Below the pieces are notes generated by a model. It saw only the letters and a program-made list of their open reading frames with translations, made no database searches and was not told where the DNA came from. Of a DNA stretch of 11,867 bases, positions 1-7,628 are shown piece by piece; positions within the stretch are counted from its first letter, which is position 1; each line of letters opens with the position of its first letter. This DNA comes from JBBTWV01 sp038062615 (lineage in GTDB: Bacteria > Patescibacteriota > Gracilibacteria > UBA1369 > UM-FILTER-53-11), in NCBI GenBank assembly GCA_038062615.1, contig JBBTWV010000050.1, positions 1 through 11,867 of the forward strand, written 5' to 3'. The translations under genes and the position numbers were made by a program.

Positions 1-424
1 TAGCTTTGTAATCAACAATAATCAGCTCGCCTTTCGGCGTCACCCAAACATCATCAACGCCGCCGGTTATTAAAAGATTTGTTTTAGGAAAGTTATATGT
101 AATGCCCCTGCGCAAGGAATCCCTCCATTCATCAATCTTTTCGTGAGCCAGCGGAACCGCATTCAAGCCATAGGCTTTCATGAGGGGATGGGGCGTGCCT
201 TTTGCTCGATGGAGATCAAATTCCTTTTTTAAAAGCTTATCTACGGCCGAATTTAAAGAAAATGGATAACCCGGAGGTTGGCCAACTCCAAGTCTGCGAT
301 CCAAGTAAAAACACCGAGGGCATTTGATAAATAAATCAATCTTAGAACGACTCAAACGAAACGGCTCTTTGGATTTTGCGTCGTAGAGGTTGCGAGTGCG
401 GTGGGGGTTGTAGTATTGGGACAT
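1..424 (-). CDS. PD-(D/E)XK (RecB-like) nuclease family protein, 3' end cut by window
   Basis: The first 141 codons run to the window edge with no stop. They start at the ATG at 424, 24 bases after the stop of the upstream RM gene. The N-terminus has the RecB-family entry motif: an LSRSKIDLF segment followed by CPRCFYL (Cys35, Cys38). The nuclease core follows, with GGVDDVW (Asp124/Asp125) and IIVDYK (Asp138, Lys140), the D...DxK signature of PD-(D/E)XK enzymes. By family this is a DNA exonuclease or repair-type nuclease in the cytoplasm; the substrate is unknown. I recall very similar proteins, including the opening NPxRTRN and the GVGQPPGYPFSLNSAVD stretch, as common single genes in Patescibacteria, so it is more likely host housekeeping than a partner of the neighbouring RM gene. 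No clear Shine-Dalgarno precedes the ATG. The rest of the core and any C-terminal metal-binding cysteines lie outside the window. Confidence 0.85.
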   Translation of the reverse strand, partial: MSQYYNPHRTRNLYDAKSKEPFRLSRSKIDLFIKCPRCFYLDRRLGVGQPPGYPFSLNSAVDKLLKKEFDLHRAKGTPHPLMKAYGLNAVPLAHEKIDEWRDSLRRGITYNFPKTNLLITGGVDDVWVTPKGELIIVDYKA

Positions 425-448
425 GGGTTATTTTCGTAAATTTTCATC

Positions 449-3169
449 CTAGATTTTGATTAAATCTATTTCTTTCATAATGCGATCTGTTTCCATAAGT
501 GCGACTATCATTTTTTGATAATGCTCGATATCTTCATTCGTAAGGGTTCTACCTTTGCGATCTTTGAGCCATTTTTGCGCTGGTTGGTATCCACCAATGT
601 AAAAGTTCCATGCGACTTCCGGAACATCACCAAAATATTGATCGGCATTTATGAATACTTTTTCTTCTCTGTATGAGATTTTATCTACAGTATCGGAGCC
701 AGAAATTGTTTTCGCCACAAAAGCATGTTGAAAATTGAAAGTACTTTGTTGTTTGCAGCTAATTAAACTGATGTTATCTAAAGACGTCATATGCCGCATC
801 ACGTTATAGAATGGCCTCCCGAGTAAATTTTCATCATAATAAATCCATCTTTTATCAAAGGGTCTATACATAATTTCTGTTAGAAAATCTGCTTCGTAAT
901 GTGATTTGGATATTTTATTTATTAACTTAAAGGACGATGAGTCCGCTATGTTGTATGCGATGTTTTCGGCTGAATCAAAATTATCCGATAATAACTTGAT
1001 AATTCTATTTTCGAGTAAAGTTTTTTCATAATCTATAAAAAGATCATCACGCTTAGTTTGTATTCCGCTGGAATTTATGTTGAATAAATCATTTAATGAA
1101 AAACCCAGCCCATACTCCGGTCCCTCTCTAAAATCCTTTGGTACAAAGAAAAAATATGGCTCGGGACAATCAAGCTTTTTCCATTTGATTTTATCTATTG
1201 CAGATTTATTTAGTGCTTCAAATTTTGCGTCACGACTACCATAAAATTCCGAATGATAAACGGTACCGAGTTTATTCTTGTTTTTGTCTCGCCTAACAAA
1301 AATATTTATAGAAACCCCTTGTTGTATATCAAATACATTTTCGTCCTTGCCACCGTCGGGTGTCACTTCTTGTCTCTTGGAATTTCCGTGAAGATCTATG
1401 ACGTAAATATCGTCAAATGTTTCAAGCAAATGCTTGCGCATCTGCCTGTGTATTCTTCCGTCTAAAAATGAATTATTGGTAATCATTGCTACAATTCCAC
1501 TTTTGTTTTTCTCTATGAAGTGCTCGGAAAGGCGAATAAATTTTATGTAATCATCCGAGAGTGGTTGTATATTCTTTTCACCGACAAGCCCCACTTTATA
1601 GACTTTTACAAGATTTTGAATCCAATCACCTTTGTTTGGAGAACTAACGCTGTATGGTGGGTTGCCGACTACAACCATGATGGGTTTTTCATTTTTAATT
1701 TTAGAAGCTTCTTTCGCTTCCTCGGCAATACTGGCTGCGAAATCGAAAGCGAGTAACTCTGGTTGTTTGCTAACTTCCTCCAGAGAATTAGTAAGATAAA
1801 CACCAAGACGTGCCTTGCCAGTACGAGTTTCATTAAAATACATAAAACCGGTATCTTTTAGTGCCATGCTTATTTTTAAATGAGCAATAGTGTATGGAGC
1901 CATCATGAGTTCAAAACCGTGTAAGCGTGGAAGTAAATCATGGTGGACATACGTTGGCCAACGACCTTGCTGTTTGTTTTTTAATATTCGTATATAAATT
2001 TGATTTATGACATTACTGATGAATGTTCCTGTACCGACGGCTGGATCAAGAATTTGGACACGGTGAAGCCCGTCCGTTGTCTTTGAAGTATCAGCCAAGC
2101 CGGAGGCAAGGCCAAACTCTTTTTCGAGCAAATAATCAACAGAGCGTACTATAAACTGCACCACGGGTAGGGGCGTATAATAAGCTCCCATTTTTTTGCG
2201 TAAAGCTTCATCATATTCTTTTAAGAAATCTTCGTAAAAATGAATCACAGGATCCGGACCTCTGTGAGTTTCACCCCATAAATCATCTTTGAAGTATTCT
2301 TTCATGAGGTTCTGAACGTCGGCATGCGTAAAAACCTCGCACAATTCATCTACGATATATGCAAGCCTCTTTTCAAAATTTCTCCCGGCAATGTGATCAA
2401 AGAAATGTCCTAGAAATGGATTAGAGGCGGGAATAAGGTCCCGAGCTTCTTGACGGGAAAAAGTTCCAGGGGTTTCGTCATGGTAGCGAGCAACAAAAAG
2501 TCCATAAACGAGAGTTTGTGCATACATGTCAGCGAATGAATCTAGCGTAAGGTCATGAACTAGGAGTCTTTTGATTGTTTCATAAACACGAGTTAAGTCA
2601 GAATTTTGATCCGATTGTGTGGCAAGGAATTGTCGCGTGTTGTCTCTGATTCTTTGGGCTTTTCCTCCCATAATTTTAGCAAGATGTTTCCCCGAGCGTA
2701 TCGGCTCTTTGTGCGATTTGGCAAAATCAATGAGTGATTTAGCAACGTGCTCATAATTTTCTGGGATTGATGAAATTGTTCTACTTTTTATATTATAGTT
2801 AGCTATTTTTATTGGCTCTTCGTATTTAATTCCATTTCTGTAAAAACGAAATTCAACATAATCCGTCAAAACTAAATTTGCATAACCATAATATCTAGCC
2901 ATTTGTTCTGATCTCTCAACTTTATCCAGAGATACTCCAATATCTTTTGCTTCGATATATAAAATTAGCACATCATTATTAAGCACAACAAAGTCTGGTT
3001 TATTTCCTTGTTTCGCTCTTGCATCGTGATCAATACGCTTAACCTTTATCGATTCAAAAATTCCTTTGAGGAGGATTTCAAAGTCAGCTCGGTAACCCAT
3101 TTCGCTTGTTTCTTCATGAGAAAATTTTGAAGCAATTGACTCAATATAATTTTCAAAAAGTTTTTTCAT
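449..3169 (-). CDS. Single-chain restriction-modification protein (N6-adenine methyltransferase with N-terminal nuclease, type ISP-like C-terminus)
   Basis: A 906-residue protein expected to both cleave and adenine-methylate DNA. Residues 1-125 form an Mrr-like PD-(D/E)XK nuclease, with PDF at 58-60, EAK at 73-75 and a supporting Glu near 31. Residues 190-320 are a helical connector. The gamma-class N6-adenine methyltransferase has GAYYTP (328-333), SAM-binding motif I DPAVGTGTF (375-383) and catalytic NPPY (503-506). The C-terminus from about 680 is a target-recognition region with the YRPFDKRWIYY (768-778) and GGYQPAQKWLKDRKGR (859-874) motifs typical of type ISP enzymes. True type ISP proteins (about 1,600 residues) also carry a helicase domain. 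None is present here, so it acts like a type IIG/IIL enzyme of roughly MmeI length. It begins 15 bases after trpS and is probably read from the same transcript. Its ends are AT-rich (hand counts of 27-28% GC at 2821-2880 and 961-1020), while the methyltransferase core is about 50% (2041-2100), which suggests acquisition and domain exchange. Confidence 0.9.
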   Translation of the reverse strand: MKKLFENYIESIASKFSHEETSEMGYRADFEILLKGIFESIKVKRIDHDARAKQGNKPDFVVLNNDVLILYIEAKDIGVSLDKVERSEQMARYYGYANLVLTDYVEFRFYRNGIKYEEPIKIANYNIKSRTISSIPENYEHVAKSLIDFAKSHKEPIRSGKHLAKIMGGKAQRIRDNTRQFLATQSDQNSDLTRVYETIKRLLVHDLTLDSFADMYAQTLVYGLFVARYHDETPGTFSRQEARDLIPASNPFLGHFFDHIAGRNFEKRLAYIVDELCEVFTHADVQNLMKEYFKDDLWGETHRGPDPVIHFYEDFLKEYDEALRKKMGAYYTPLPVVQFIVRSVDYLLEKEFGLASGLADTSKTTDGLHRVQILDPAVGTGTFISNVINQIYIRILKNKQQGRWPTYVHHDLLPRLHGFELMMAPYTIAHLKISMALKDTGFMYFNETRTGKARLGVYLTNSLEEVSKQPELLAFDFAASIAEEAKEASKIKNEKPIMVVVGNPPYSVSSPNKGDWIQNLVKVYKVGLVGEKNIQPLSDDYIKFIRLSEHFIEKNKSGIVAMITNNSFLDGRIHRQMRKHLLETFDDIYVIDLHGNSKRQEVTPDGGKDENVFDIQQGVSINIFVRRDKNKNKLGTVYHSEFYGSRDAKFEALNKSAIDKIKWKKLDCPEPYFFFVPKDFREGPEYGLGFSLNDLFNINSSGIQTKRDDLFIDYEKTLLENRIIKLLSDNFDSAENIAYNIADSSSFKLINKISKSHYEADFLTEIMYRPFDKRWIYYDENLLGRPFYNVMRHMTSLDNISLISCKQQSTFNFQHAFVAKTISGSDTVDKISYREEKVFINADQYFGDVPEVAWNFYIGGYQPAQKWLKDRKGRTLTNEDIEHYQKMIVALMETDRIMKEIDLIKI

Positions 3170-3184
3170 ATCATTAAATTGTCA

Positions 3185-4162
3185 TCACCCCCGCAACCCC
3201 GTCATCTTTCTGACCTCGTCCATGGTCTTCTGCGCAGCAGCACGGGCTTTTTTTGCGCCCTCACGTAACACATCTTCCATAAAATCCGTCTTCTGCTCGA
3301 GCTCAACGCGCCGCTCCCGCGCCTCCGCAAAATACGACAATAACTTTTCGAACAACGTCGTCTTCAGGTCACCATACCCCATACCACCTTCCTTCAGCCG
3401 CTTCTCGAGGTCCTTCTTCTCGCCCTCCTCCGCAATGTGTGCGTAGAGAAGATAGGGGATGCACGTCGCGGGATCTTTCGGCTCCGAAACACCCTTCGAA
3501 TCCGTCTTGATCGACATCACCTGCTTTTTGAGCGTCCCCGCGTCGGCGAAGATCTCGATGGTGTTGCCGTAGCTCTTGCTCATCTTTTCGCCATCCGTAC
3601 CGGGAACCACCGCCACTTCTTTTTTAATGGCATCTGCCGGCATGCGGAACGTTTCGCCAAATATTCCATTAAATTTTTCAGCCAAATCCCGTGCAATTTC
3701 CACATGTTGTTTTTGATCTTGCCCAACTGGAACCAGATCCGGCTTATATATAAGAATATCTGCCGCCATTAAAACCGGATAATTAAAAAGCCCCACGGTT
3801 TCTTCTTTTTTGCCTTTAGCTTGGGCATCTTTCCACGCATGGGCACGTTCTAAAAGCCCAAATGGAGCAATGGTGTCCAAAATCCATGTGAGCTCGGTGA
3901 CTTCGGGAATGTCGCTCTGGCGGAAGAAAGCGGTCTTCTTGGTATCCAGGCCGAGGGCGAGGTAGTCGAGGGCAAGTTCTTTTATTGATTGGCGGAGTTT
4001 TGTGGCGTCACGGACGGTCGTGAGCGCGTGCAAGTCGGCGATAAAGTAAAAACACTCGTAGGCTGGGTCGTGCGAAAAAGCCACGTGCTGCCTCATAGCG
4101 CCCAGGTAGTTGCCCAGGTGAGGGTTGCCCGAAGGCTGCATTCCAGAAAGAACTCGTTTCAT
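3185..4162 (-). CDS. trpS: Tryptophanyl-tRNA synthetase
   Basis: A class Ic aminoacyl-tRNA synthetase charging tRNA-Trp with tryptophan in the cytoplasm. From the ATG at 4162 it is 325 residues, the usual bacterial size. The HIGH-type ATP site is in PSGNPHLGNYLGA (about 10-22). AADILIYKPDLVPVGQDQ (about 133-150) is the tryptophan-pocket stretch of the family, and GEKMSKSYGN (about 191-200) is the KMSKS loop. The frame also allows a TTG start two codons earlier (4168). I prefer the ATG because homologues begin MKRVLSGMQPSG; neither start has a visible Shine-Dalgarno. The leader is pyrimidine-rich and contains a repeated CTGTACCCT. The gap to the divergent gene is too short for a T-box. All catalytic motifs are intact, so it should be functional. 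The RM gene follows 15 bases after its TGA stop. Confidence 0.97.
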   Translation of the reverse strand: MKRVLSGMQPSGNPHLGNYLGAMRQHVAFSHDPAYECFYFIADLHALTTVRDATKLRQSIKELALDYLALGLDTKKTAFFRQSDIPEVTELTWILDTIAPFGLLERAHAWKDAQAKGKKEETVGLFNYPVLMAADILIYKPDLVPVGQDQKQHVEIARDLAEKFNGIFGETFRMPADAIKKEVAVVPGTDGEKMSKSYGNTIEIFADAGTLKKQVMSIKTDSKGVSEPKDPATCIPYLLYAHIAEEGEKKDLEKRLKEGGMGYGDLKTTLFEKLLSYFAEARERRVELEQKTDFMEDVLREGAKKARAAAQKTMDEVRKMTGLRG

Positions 4163-4169
4163 GTTCAAC

Positions 4170-4199
4170 AGGGTACAGGTTGCAGAGGGGAGGGTACAG
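4170..4199. repeat. Short direct repeat in the trpS leader
   Basis: AGGGTACAG occurs at 4170-4178 and again at 4191-4199, a 21-base period, with imperfectly matching purine-rich sequence after each copy. In the trpS transcript this reads as two CTGTACCCT copies within a pyrimidine-rich leader just before the start codon. It may be a slippage duplication or a binding site; no function is evident. Confidence 0.5.
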
Positions 4200-4220
4200 A
4201 GGAGGGGAATGTGATTTTTA

Positions 4221-4248
4221 TTGACAAAATATAAAATAATTATATTAT
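4221..4248 (+). promoter_or_regulatory. Sigma-70-type promoter for the plus-strand small membrane protein gene
   Basis: A perfect -35 TTGACA (4221-4226) is followed after 16 bases by TATTAT (4243-4248). The predicted start of transcription, near 4255, lies downstream of the first possible ATG (4247). This is the main reason for choosing the second ATG (4268) as the protein start. The same AT-rich patch contains TATAAT on the minus strand (4239-4244) that could serve trpS, although I see no matching -35, so divergent overlapping promoters are possible. Confidence 0.6.
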
Positions 4249-4267
4249 GGGACCTAAATTATTCATT

Positions 4268-4600
4268 ATGCCTGAAACAGAAACAATTTTGGAGGATGAA
4301 GGGCTTCCGCTGGGGTTGGAGAGAATAGATCCTGCTGAATTATCTCAAATGCCTATCCAGGAACTCATGGATCAGGCCATCGATACGTTAGGGCAGGACG
4401 TAGAATCTGATGCATCTGCTCGTCATCGTTCTCGTTTTCGTAGGATGGTGCTCATAGCTATTGTTGCGCTCGCAGGTGCGGCGAGCGGCGTAGTTCTAAC
4501 AAGATGCGCTCAATTGAGAATGCAGGGCACTGATGATCCTCCGGCGCCATCGGATCCTTCTCACGATGAGGATCTACCAAATGAAACACGAATGGGCTAG
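4268..4600 (+). CDS. Small single-pass membrane protein, unknown function
   Basis: I do not recognise this family. From the ATG at 4268 it has 110 residues. The first 55 or so are acidic and probably cytoplasmic. A strongly basic patch, RHRSRFRR (about 52-59), precedes a hydrophobic helix (about 60-78, MVLIAIVALAGAASGVVLT), and the last 30 residues are polar, Pro/Asp-rich and probably outside. By the positive-inside rule the N-terminus is in the cytoplasm. A single Cys sits just after the helix but does not form a lipobox. An in-frame ATG at 4247 would add seven residues, but it overlaps the predicted -10. This is the only plus-strand gene in the window. Its stop is 6 bases from the convergent priA stop, with no terminator between them. 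The good promoter and clean hydrophobic helix argue that it is real. Confidence 0.65.
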   Translation: MPETETILEDEGLPLGLERIDPAELSQMPIQELMDQAIDTLGQDVESDASARHRSRFRRMVLIAIVALAGAASGVVLTRCAQLRMQGTDDPPAPSDPSHDEDLPNETRMG

Positions 4601-4606
4601 GCAACC

Positions 4607-6232
4607 TTAAATATCAAACGGCGGCAGGCTCAGGCTTTTTCGCGTTGCCAGTTCGTCATTATAAAATGACTCCAGTCCGTTTTGGATCTGACCAAAGAGC
4701 TCTTGCTCGGGAATAAATGTCTGAATAAAAAGATGCTCCTTCGCCAAAAATTGGAGGTGCGTCAGCATTTGGAATGCCCTCTCCCCAGCGCGAAAATCTT
4801 CAAAGTCCAAAAGCGCATCCGCAAAAACCACCACGGCCAGTTTAAGCCGTGGGAGGTCCAGGGGCTTATCAATAATTTGCGTGGCAATAATAATATCGGC
4901 CTTCGCGATTTTTTCTTTGGGCCAGCCATCTTTAACCGTTTCGCGATCGATCCTCACAATACTGGCTTTGCCAAAAAGCGCGGCCATTTCTTTTTCTAGC
5001 CGCTGGGTTCCCGCACCAAGTTTTTTGAGTTGTACGCTTTTGCATGATGCACAAAAAGAAGGCACCGGTGTGTGCAATTTACAGCGGTGGCACTGGAGCT
5101 CGTTGCCCGTGTGGAGCGTGAGCGGACCCGCGCATTTTGCACATCGCGTGATGTTCCCGCAGTCGCTGCAAAGCAGAGCACTAGCCTCACCCCGACGGTT
5201 TACAAAAAACAAGATCTGCTCATTTTGAGCCAGGCATTTGGCCGTCTGCTCCAAAGTTTTTTCGGCAAAAAATCCCTGATTGCCTTTGCGTCGCTCGTTA
5301 GCCATGTCCATAATATTGACCTTTGATGCAGCGGGTGGCGTATCCCATTCGCATTTTTCTATGGTGCCAGAAACGGCTTGGTGCCATGTCTCCGTGCGCG
5401 GACTCCTGCTGATAATAATGAGCGGAATGTGGAGCAGTTGGGAAATTTTTTGTGCCACCTCCACGGCATCATAATGCGGCTGGCGCAGTTCGTGGTAACT
5501 TTCATGATCTTCAAAATCAACCACGATGCATGAGAGGTTTTTAAAAGGCAGAAAGAGCGCTCCACGGCTTCCCGCAATCGCTTTTACCTCACCAGCGGCC
5601 GTATGGTTCCACATTTTTGCTTTTTGAGTTTCATTGAGTTCGCTATGAAATTTTGGCAAGTCCGCACCAAATTCCAGAACCGAAAAAATTTCTGGAAATA
5701 AAAAGAGCGCTTGGGAATCTTTTGGAATGAGCCTTTGTACATGGTCGTAAAAAGTTTTGCGGGGCAGGGGAGTTTTCTCAATGAGCAGGGTGGTGCGGCC
5801 AGTGGCGAGGCATTTTTTGATGATGTTCTCGACGTCTGGATTTTGTTTTATAGGCAACGAAAACGCGGCCTGAGAATTTTGATTTTGGTCTTCTACCGCC
5901 GGACTTTTACGCTTCCCCGGCTCCCAAATTTTTTCTGGAATAAAAAGGTCGATGACTTTAGAAAAAGCGCACGCATAGTGCTCACTCATCCAACTGGCAA
6001 GTTCCATCTGCCAAGGCGGAAGGGTTACGGGCTGGGCTGCCTCAATAGGTTTAACCGCATAAGGAACAGGAGTTTGATGCAAACGCCGCACAATGGCCGA
6101 AAGTTTTTGATTGCGAAAAGGAACCTGAACAATCTGCCCTGGCATAACGGCAAGTTGCGGCGGAACCTCATAGGTAAAACTCTCAAAACGGCTTGGTACG
6201 CGGCGGTGGAGAATGACTTCGGCAAACTGCAT
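4607..6232 (-). CDS. priA: Degenerate, C-terminally truncated PriA (primosomal protein N')
   Basis: PriA recognises stalled or repaired forks and reloads the replicative helicase. At 541 residues this is about 190 shorter than E. coli PriA (732). The N-terminal 3'-DNA-binding and winged-helix regions are recognisable (residues 1-105). The zinc-binding insertion is complete, with eight cysteines at 355, 358, 364, 367, 381, 384, 394 and 397. The helicase motifs are not intact. The Walker A region (about 148-160) reads TLLIEKTPLPRKT with no GxGKT. The DEEH box is replaced by VDFEDH (238-243). GTQ survives as ATQ (450-452) and the GRAGR motif VI is absent (THLQFLAKEH, 491-500). The chain ends at PPFDI, where normal PriA enters its C-terminal domain. 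It may act as a zinc-dependent fork-binding or scaffold protein without ATPase activity, as suggested for some other degenerate PriAs. An extended -10 lies 8 bases before its ATG. Confidence 0.88.
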   Translation of the reverse strand: MQFAEVILHRRVPSRFESFTYEVPPQLAVMPGQIVQVPFRNQKLSAIVRRLHQTPVPYAVKPIEAAQPVTLPPWQMELASWMSEHYACAFSKVIDLFIPEKIWEPGKRKSPAVEDQNQNSQAAFSLPIKQNPDVENIIKKCLATGRTTLLIEKTPLPRKTFYDHVQRLIPKDSQALFLFPEIFSVLEFGADLPKFHSELNETQKAKMWNHTAAGEVKAIAGSRGALFLPFKNLSCIVVDFEDHESYHELRQPHYDAVEVAQKISQLLHIPLIIISRSPRTETWHQAVSGTIEKCEWDTPPAASKVNIMDMANERRKGNQGFFAEKTLEQTAKCLAQNEQILFFVNRRGEASALLCSDCGNITRCAKCAGPLTLHTGNELQCHRCKLHTPVPSFCASCKSVQLKKLGAGTQRLEKEMAALFGKASIVRIDRETVKDGWPKEKIAKADIIIATQIIDKPLDLPRLKLAVVVFADALLDFEDFRAGERAFQMLTHLQFLAKEHLFIQTFIPEQELFGQIQNGLESFYNDELATRKSLSLPPFDI

Positions 6233-6240
6233 GGGAGGCG

Positions 6241-6249
6241 ATTATAGCA
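6241..6249 (-). promoter_or_regulatory. Extended -10 promoter of priA, predicted leaderless
   Basis: The minus strand reads TGCTATAAT, a perfect extended -10 (TGN plus TATAAT), ending 8 bases before the priA ATG. Transcription would start within about 0-3 bases of the start codon. No Shine-Dalgarno is present and no -35 is recognisable in the adjoining tRNA 3' end; extended -10 promoters often lack one. Confidence 0.55.
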
Positions 6250-6258
6250 CGCCACTTC

Positions 6259-6333
6259 TGGTGCCCTCGCCAGGAATCGAACCTGGATCTCAAGCTTCGG
6301 AGGCCTACATTCTATCCGTTGAACTACGAGGGC
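6259..6333 (-). tRNA. tRNA-Arg (anticodon CCG)
   Basis: A full cloverleaf can be drawn. The seven-pair acceptor is GCCCTCG/CGAGGGC. The D stem is GTTC/GAAT with loop AACGGATA, and the anticodon stem is TAGGC/GCTTG with loop CTCCGAA (anticodon CCG, plus-strand bases 6298-6300). The variable loop has four bases (AGAT), and the T arm is CCAGG-TTCGATT-CCTGG. The discriminator is A73 and CCA is encoded. It reads CGG. The D loop carries A after GG (A20), an arginine identity base. Two anticodon-stem pairs are G-T wobbles. It lies 26 bases before priA and 42 after the propeller gene. Confidence 0.96.
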
Positions 6334-6344
6334 GTGACTTCGCC

Positions 6345-6373
6345 ATCTTGAGTTTATTATGCCCTTTGGTCAA
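6345..6373 (-). promoter_or_regulatory. Possible promoter of tRNA-Arg(CCG)
   Basis: TTGACC (6368-6373), just after the propeller gene's stop, is followed 17 bases later by CAAGAT (6345-6350), a weak -10. The predicted transcript would start about four bases before the tRNA, the same geometry as at the other tRNA-Arg. CATAAT inside the spacer is an alternative -10. Confidence 0.35.
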
Positions 6374-6375
6374 CA

Positions 6376-7590
6376 TTATTCGGCACTTAGGCCTAACACC
6401 GTATAGCGTATTTGCACACTGCCACCTTGTAGCTTATCTTCGCCGAGTATTTTGCGTTTGCCGTCTTTGAGGTTGAGGATAATGATTTTTTGATCTTCCT
6501 GAAGCACCAAGCTGCTTCCATCGCGGCTCCAAAAAAGAGGAGTGCCGGTGAAGAACGGGCGGGAATATCGCTTGCCGTTGATATCAAACAAATGGAACTG
6601 ATCGTTTTCTTTTACCAGAATTTTTTGGCTGTTGCATGAGACCATCAAGTCACTTAGGAGCCTTGGTGAAGAATAAACAGCCACGGCGCTGTCTGTTTGC
6701 AGATTGCTGATCATGAGGCGTGACGGTGCGGCAACTCCACCAAAACGGCCAATGGTGGGGTCCACGGTACCAGAAATAAACACGGCAAAATCTTGTGATG
6801 AACAGACTTGAAGATCCTTGGTAAGGGCGCCGGTTATGGAAGCAAAAGGCTGGATGATTTTATTGGCCAGAGAAACTCTCCACAGTTTGGCAAACGCATC
6901 CGCATCGGCGGCCAGCTGAACATAGAACTCATTTTCTTTTGAGCTCCAGCCCGCAGGAGTAAGCCAAAACTCGCCGCTGGGAAAGCTCGGCGAATCAATC
7001 ATTCCTGGTTTTTCATCGCCATTTTTTGAGTAAATTTTATGAGTGGTATTTTTTTCTTTAGAATTTTCTCCGCGATAGGTGTAAAAAATCTGCCCGTCCT
7101 TGCCGAATAAAATATTGGAGAGGGGAAAGTCCCGCTTTTTAAGCGCATCAAAAGAGAGGCTCAGATTATTTCCCGCAAGGTCTAAAATGGCATACCCAAG
7201 ATCCGAAACGCCATTAATAAAAATATTCCCGTTAGAAAGCAGAGTGGTAGTTGGAACCGTGCTTTGCAGGCGTTTTTCAAAAGGGTCATCAATAAATGAA
7301 TAGATGATGTGCTCCTCGTTCGTCTCAAGATCATGAGCAAAGCCGGTGACGCGTTCTTTATTAAAACCATTTGGGCGCGTCACAATAACGTCGCGGCGCT
7401 CGTACACCACTTTTTCCTTTTCGCCTTCCGCGCTGGCCTTCTCAGAAATCTGAGGGTAGGTTTTGGCCACTTGGCGGCCCAAATAATCCCGCGTGAGGGA
7501 GTAGGTAGCAAATCCAACAAATAGCGCGGTGAAAAAGAAGACGCTGATGTGCGTAAACGCGATGAGGTGAATAATCGGGATGCGGCGCAT
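6376..7590 (-). CDS. Membrane-anchored beta-propeller-like protein, unknown function
   Basis: A 404-residue protein with one N-terminal transmembrane helix (about 8-30, IHLIAFTHISVFFFTALFVGF) after a short basic start, so the bulk is probably outside the membrane. Residues 60-395 are rich in short beta-strand patterns of the WD40/TolB kind, clearest at FWSRDGSSLVLQ (353-364) followed by IIILNLKDGKRK (369-380). Two segments resemble each other, DLQVCSSQDFAVFIS (259-273) and DLMVSCNSQKILVKE (314-328), as expected for successive blades. Each holds one of the protein's two cysteines (263, 319), which could pair outside the cell. No catalytic motif is visible. The likely role is a surface binding or scaffold protein. 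It has its own promoter directly upstream and follows cysteine-rich gene A by 34 bases. Confidence 0.65.
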   Translation of the reverse strand: MRRIPIIHLIAFTHISVFFFTALFVGFATYSLTRDYLGRQVAKTYPQISEKASAEGEKEKVVYERRDVIVTRPNGFNKERVTGFAHDLETNEEHIIYSFIDDPFEKRLQSTVPTTTLLSNGNIFINGVSDLGYAILDLAGNNLSLSFDALKKRDFPLSNILFGKDGQIFYTYRGENSKEKNTTHKIYSKNGDEKPGMIDSPSFPSGEFWLTPAGWSSKENEFYVQLAADADAFAKLWRVSLANKIIQPFASITGALTKDLQVCSSQDFAVFISGTVDPTIGRFGGVAAPSRLMISNLQTDSAVAVYSSPRLLSDLMVSCNSQKILVKENDQFHLFDINGKRYSRPFFTGTPLFWSRDGSSLVLQEDQKIIILNLKDGKRKILGEDKLQGGSVQIRYTVLGLSAE

Positions 7591-7599
7591 AGGACGGTT

Positions 7600-7628
7600 A
7601 CTTTATCCCGTATTTAGCCTGTTGTCAA
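7600..7628 (-). promoter_or_regulatory. Promoter of the propeller gene, overlapping the stop codon of cysteine-rich gene A
   Basis: A perfect -35 TTGACA (7623-7628), containing the TGA stop of the preceding gene, is followed after exactly 17 bases by TAAAGT (7600-7605). The predicted start of transcription is about 7593, leaving two or three bases before the ATG at 7590, so the message would be nearly leaderless. Confidence 0.6.

Noticed and set aside
1..3169. A multi-gene defence island such as BREX or a classical type I system.
   Set aside because: No separate specificity, helicase or phosphatase genes are present; the adjoining nuclease resembles a widespread host gene rather than a partner.
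4163..4267. A T-box or tryptophan-type attenuator upstream of trpS.
   Set aside because: The intergenic space is under 110 bases, has no leader peptide with Trp codons, and shows no T-box-like stem or terminator.
5711..6247. A 178-codon open frame on the plus strand.
   Set aside because: It lies wholly opposite priA, whose zinc-binding and other PriA motifs are clear; its protein has no recognisable pattern.
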